Assembly (NCBI GenBank): GCA_937934165.1
Contig: CALGZX010000080.1
Coordinates: 1 to 16,677 of the forward strand
From: an uncultured Collinsella sp.
GTDB lineage: Bacteria > Actinomycetota > Coriobacteriia > Coriobacteriales > Coriobacteriaceae
Reading direction: 5' to 3'
DNA length: 16,677 bases
The position numbers and the translations under genes are program-made. How positions within the stretch are numbered: the stretch's first letter is position 1; every line of letters begins with the position of its first letter. Positions 14,330 to 16,677 of the stretch are shown here, piece after piece. The notes below the pieces were generated by a model, which worked only from the letters and a program-made list of their open reading frames with translations, did not search any database and was not told where the DNA came from.

Positions 14330-14356
14330 TTCACTTACCGTTTACGGTTATGAAAG
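14328..14356. promoter_or_regulatory. 29-bp imperfect palindrome, candidate operator for the divergent regulator
   Basis: CTTTCA at 14328-14333 pairs with TGAAAG at 14351-14356, and inside them ACCG (14337-14340) pairs with CGGT (14345-14348) around a TTTA centre. A second overlapping repeat is GTAAAC (14323-14328) with GTTTAC (14340-14345). It abuts the -10 box of the PTS promoter candidate. Position and dyad symmetry suggest a repressor or activator site, most simply for the adjacent RpiR-type protein. This is inference. Confidence 0.45.
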
Positions 14357-14430
14357 AACTTTTCACCGGAGAATTGCACCTTGTCTCTTCTCACGCGGAC
14401 GGTAGGTTGGTATCTTTCAGTTGTGGAAAA

Positions 14431-14471
14431 ACGCGCATCGAAGCGCGTGTAGGGGAGCGCCCTCGGGCGCT
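14431..14471 (+). other. Two tandem hairpins in the PTS permease leader
   Basis: Hairpin A is ACGCGC (14431-14436) with GCGCGT (14443-14448) around a 6-nt loop. Hairpin B is AGCGCC (14456-14461) with GGCGCT (14466-14471) around CTCG. Both have perfect 6-bp GC-rich stems. Hairpin B ends 9 nt before AAGGAGG at 14481-14487. No T-tract follows, so these are not terminators. They may stabilise the mRNA or affect translation. Confidence 0.6.
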
Positions 14472-14492
14472 GTACTCAAGAAGGAGGGACAC

Positions 14493-16496
14493 ATGGCTAA
14501 GTTTGACATCATCGCCGCGACCGGTTGCCCGACCGGCATTGCGCACACCTTCATGGCGAAGGAGGCGCTGGAGAAGGCAGCTGCCGAGCGCGGTCTGACC
14601 ATTAAGGTCGAGACTCATGGCCAGGTCGGTGTCGAGAACGAGCTCACCAAGAGTGAGATCGCTGGTGCCAAGGCCGTCGTCGTCGCAGCCGACAAGGATG
14701 TCCAGGCTGAGCGTTTCGCCGGTAAGCCCATGGTTTCCGTTGGTGTTTCCAAGGCCCTGTCCGTTGAGGCCGCCGGTAAGCTGATTGACCGCGCGCTCGC
14801 CGCCAAGGGCGACAGCACGGTTGCAGCCGCTGCCGATGTCGAGGACGAGGTCGAGGAGAAGGAGTCCATCGGCCACATCATCTACAAGCACCTCATGAAC
14901 GGCGTCAGCCACATGCTGGTCTTCGTCGTTGCCGGTGGTGTTCTGACCGCCGTTTCGTTCCTGTGGGGCATTACGTCCTTCGATTCGACGGCGTCTGACT
15001 ACAACAGCTTTGCTGCGATGCTCAAGATCATCGGCGGCATCGCCATGAACCTCATGGTTCCGGTGCTTTCCGCCTACATCGCCGAGTCCATCGGCAAGCG
15101 CCCGGCGCTCGTCCCCGGCTTTGTTGCCGGTATGATCGCCATCCAGGGCCTGCCTGTTAACGCCGAGACCGGCATGATCGACGCCGGTGGCGCCGGCGTG
15201 GGCTTCGGCTTCCTGGGCGGCATCGTCGGTGGCTTCCTCGCCGGTTATGTCATCCTGCTGCTCGAGAAGGTCTTTGCCGGTCTGCCCAAGAACCTGGACG
15301 GCCTCAAGGCTATCTTCCTGTACCCGCTGTTCTCGACGGCTATCGTCGGCCTGGTCATGCTCGGCATTTCCGGCCCCATGGCTGCCATCAACACCGCCAT
15401 GATGGACTTCCTCAAGGGCCTGTCCGCCTCTGGCGCCGTTGTACTGGGTCTTGCCATTGGCTGCATGTGCGCCTTTGACATGGGCGGCCCGGTCAACAAG
15501 GCTGCTTACGTCACCGGTACCGCTATGCTCACCGAGGCTTTGGCCGCCGGTGTTGGCACCGATACCTACAACTTCGGCACCAACTTCATGGCTGCCGTCT
15601 CCGCCGCCTGCATCGTTCCGCCTCTGATTACCACCTTTGCCGTCGTTGTCGGCAAGAAGTACTTCAGCCAGGAGGATCACGACGCCGGTGTCGTCAACCT
15701 CATCCTTGGTTGCACCCACATCACCGAGGGCGCCATTCCGTTCATGACCAAGAACATCTGGCCCGTCATGCCCATCATGATGCTCGGTTCTTCTATCGCT
15801 TCGATCCTGACCATTATGTTCAACGTTCACGATCCGGCGCCTCACGGTGGCTTCCTGGTCCTGCCCGTTGTCGAGAACGGTCCGCTGTGGGTCCTCGCGA
15901 TCCTCATCGGCGCTGTGGTCGGTGGCATCCTGTTCGTAGCCTTCAAGAAGTACGACTTCGAGAAGAACCAGAAGGCCGCTCCTGCAGCCAAGCCCGTTGA
16001 GGCCCCCAAGGCCGCTGCCGTCGAGGCCCCCAAGGCCGAGGCTGCCGACTTCGTGAAGGTCGAGAATGTCTTTGTCGCCGAGGACTTCGCTTCTCGTGAC
16101 GAGGCTCTGAGCTTCGTTTCCAACCAGGCCGTCAAGGCCGGTATCGCAAGCGACGCCGACGCCGTGATGAACGCCTTCCTGGCCCGCGAGGCCGAGGGCA
16201 CCACGGGCATGATGGAGGGCTTCGCCATCCCGCATGCCAAGTCCGACGCCATTACCGAGGCTGCCGTCATCGTCGTCAAGGACGAGTCCGGTGTGACCGG
16301 TTGGGACACCATGGACGGCGCTCCCGTCAACGTGGCTATTGCCCTGCTCATCCCCGGTGCACAGGCCGGCACCACGCACCTCAAGATCCTGTCCAAGGTC
16401 GCCGAGGCGCTCATGGACGAGGACTTCCGTGCCACCGTCAAGGGTTCCACCGACGCCGCCGAGATCGCCAAGACGATCAATGCCCGCCTGGTCTAA
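14493..16496 (+). CDS. fruA: PTS fructose-family permease, fused IIB-IIC-IIA
   Basis: A membrane transporter that takes up a sugar and phosphorylates it using phosphate from HPr. The 667-residue product contains IIB (1-103, phospho-Cys12 in ATGCPTGIAHT), a short acidic linker, IIC (about 125-488, several membrane spans, with FDMGGPVNKAAY and GCTHITEGAIPF typical of fructose-family IIC), an Ala/Pro/Lys-rich linker (about 491-520) and IIA (about 522-667, phospho-His581 in GFAIPHAK). All phosphorylation sites are present, so it should work without separate IIA or IIB proteins. AAGGAGG at 14481-14487 fixes the ATG at 14493. The fructose-family call is firm, but the actual sugar is not certain. 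No 1-phosphofructokinase gene is adjacent, and a terminator follows directly. Confidence 0.92.
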   Translation: MAKFDIIAATGCPTGIAHTFMAKEALEKAAAERGLTIKVETHGQVGVENELTKSEIAGAKAVVVAADKDVQAERFAGKPMVSVGVSKALSVEAAGKLIDRALAAKGDSTVAAAADVEDEVEEKESIGHIIYKHLMNGVSHMLVFVVAGGVLTAVSFLWGITSFDSTASDYNSFAAMLKIIGGIAMNLMVPVLSAYIAESIGKRPALVPGFVAGMIAIQGLPVNAETGMIDAGGAGVGFGFLGGIVGGFLAGYVILLLEKVFAGLPKNLDGLKAIFLYPLFSTAIVGLVMLGISGPMAAINTAMMDFLKGLSASGAVVLGLAIGCMCAFDMGGPVNKAAYVTGTAMLTEALAAGVGTDTYNFGTNFMAAVSAACIVPPLITTFAVVVGKKYFSQEDHDAGVVNLILGCTHITEGAIPFMTKNIWPVMPIMMLGSSIASILTIMFNVHDPAPHGGFLVLPVVENGPLWVLAILIGAVVGGILFVAFKKYDFEKNQKAAPAAKPVEAPKAAAVEAPKAEAADFVKVENVFVAEDFASRDEALSFVSNQAVKAGIASDADAVMNAFLAREAEGTTGMMEGFAIPHAKSDAITEAAVIVVKDESGVTGWDTMDGAPVNVAIALLIPGAQAGTTHLKILSKVAEALMDEDFRATVKGSTDAAEIAKTINARLV

Positions 16497-16530
16497 TCCA
16501 GCAATACGCGAATACCATCGCCCTCTGCAC

Positions 16531-16568
16531 AAAAGGCGAGGACTCCACTAGGAGCCCCCGCCTTTTTT
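16531..16568 (+). terminator. Rho-independent terminator of the PTS permease gene
   Basis: AAAAGGCG (16531-16538) pairs with CGCCTTTT (16559-16566). After an interior GG/CC pair with mismatches, CTCC pairs with GGAG to close an ACTA loop. Six T residues (16563-16568) end the element, and the A/T symmetry could let it work in both directions. It begins 34 nt after the stop codon, so the PTS gene is transcribed alone. Confidence 0.88.
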
Positions 16569-16579
16569 CTATCCCTCCC

Positions 16580-16652
16580 ATAAGTTGCGGTGAAATAGGG
16601 ACTGTTTAAACGATTCAACCCCAAATTCAGTCCCTATTTCACCGCAACTTAT
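16580..16652. repeat. Perfect 25-bp inverted repeat with 23-nt loop (palindromic intergenic element)
   Basis: The arms 16580-16604 and 16628-16652 are exact reverse complements over 25 bp, containing TTGCGGTGAAATAGGGACTG. The loop is AT-rich with a TTTAAA. It stands between the PTS terminator and the right end of the window and contains no open frame. Such long perfect palindromes suggest a REP/MITE-like mobile intergenic repeat or a strong structural RNA element. The rest of the region (16653-16677) shows nothing I can call. Confidence 0.75.
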
Positions 16653-16677
16653 AAAAGGGCATAGAGGGGGCTGGCTA

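Noticed and set aside
14391..16532. A 713-codon open frame antisense to the PTS permease gene
   Set aside because: The product is Gly/Asp/His-rich with no family pattern, while the plus strand clearly encodes a full PTS permease. It is a codon-bias artefact.

Overview
This window looks like a chromosomal core region of a high-GC, Gram-positive gut actinobacterium of the class Coriobacteriia, most likely Collinsella or a close relative. That placement is an inference from gene order, strong G/C preference at third codon positions, AGGAGG-type ribosome binding sites and protein style; no rRNA or other marker is present. It holds sixteen protein genes, all complete. Fourteen lie on the plus strand as a housekeeping series, followed by a minus-strand regulator and a plus-strand sugar transporter. 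I see no tRNA, rRNA, CRISPR array, transposase or prophage gene.

Region 1 (1-6786). After a terminator of an upstream gene and a plausible promoter come alaS, ruvX/yqgF, mltG, a yqeG-type HAD phosphatase, aroK and an aroB homologue. The genes are separated by 17 nt or less or overlap, so they are probably one transcript. They cover alanyl-tRNA charging, pre-16S rRNA processing, peptidoglycan chain termination, probable phospholipid or phosphate metabolism and the shikimate pathway. The aroB homologue keeps the outline of dehydroquinate synthase but has lost essentially every NAD- and zinc-site motif. It is the most surprising coding feature here.

Region 2 (6787-8114). A 132-bp gap holds a long imperfect hairpin of about 63 nt. 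It is followed by a single M24 aminopeptidase gene closed by a strong terminator.

Region 3 (8115-13303). A promoter with a perfect TATAAT box starts the series efp, asp23-like, nusB, xseB, tlyA, nadK, recN. This is a compact version of the translation/antitermination/repair cluster common in Gram-positive bacteria. xseA, ispA, dxs and argR, which often sit in it elsewhere, are absent.

Region 4 (13304-16677). An RpiR/MurR-type regulator (SIS sugar-phosphate domain) is convergent with recN and divergent from a fructose-family PTS permease with domain order IIB-IIC-IIA. The 272-bp divergent region holds promoter-like boxes, a 29-bp imperfect palindrome that is a good operator candidate, and two tandem hairpins just before the permease ribosome binding site. 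The permease gene is closed by its own terminator, so it is monocistronic. The right end holds a perfect 25-bp inverted repeat with a 23-nt loop. A smaller palindrome with a similar GGGAC/GTCCC core lies between recN and the regulator, so the two may belong to one dispersed intergenic repeat family.

I found no multi-gene novel system. The points best worth a second look are the degenerate AroB, the two intergenic palindromes, the structured leader before the aminopeptidase gene and the putative sugar-responsive control region. No gene-free stretch exceeds 300 bases.
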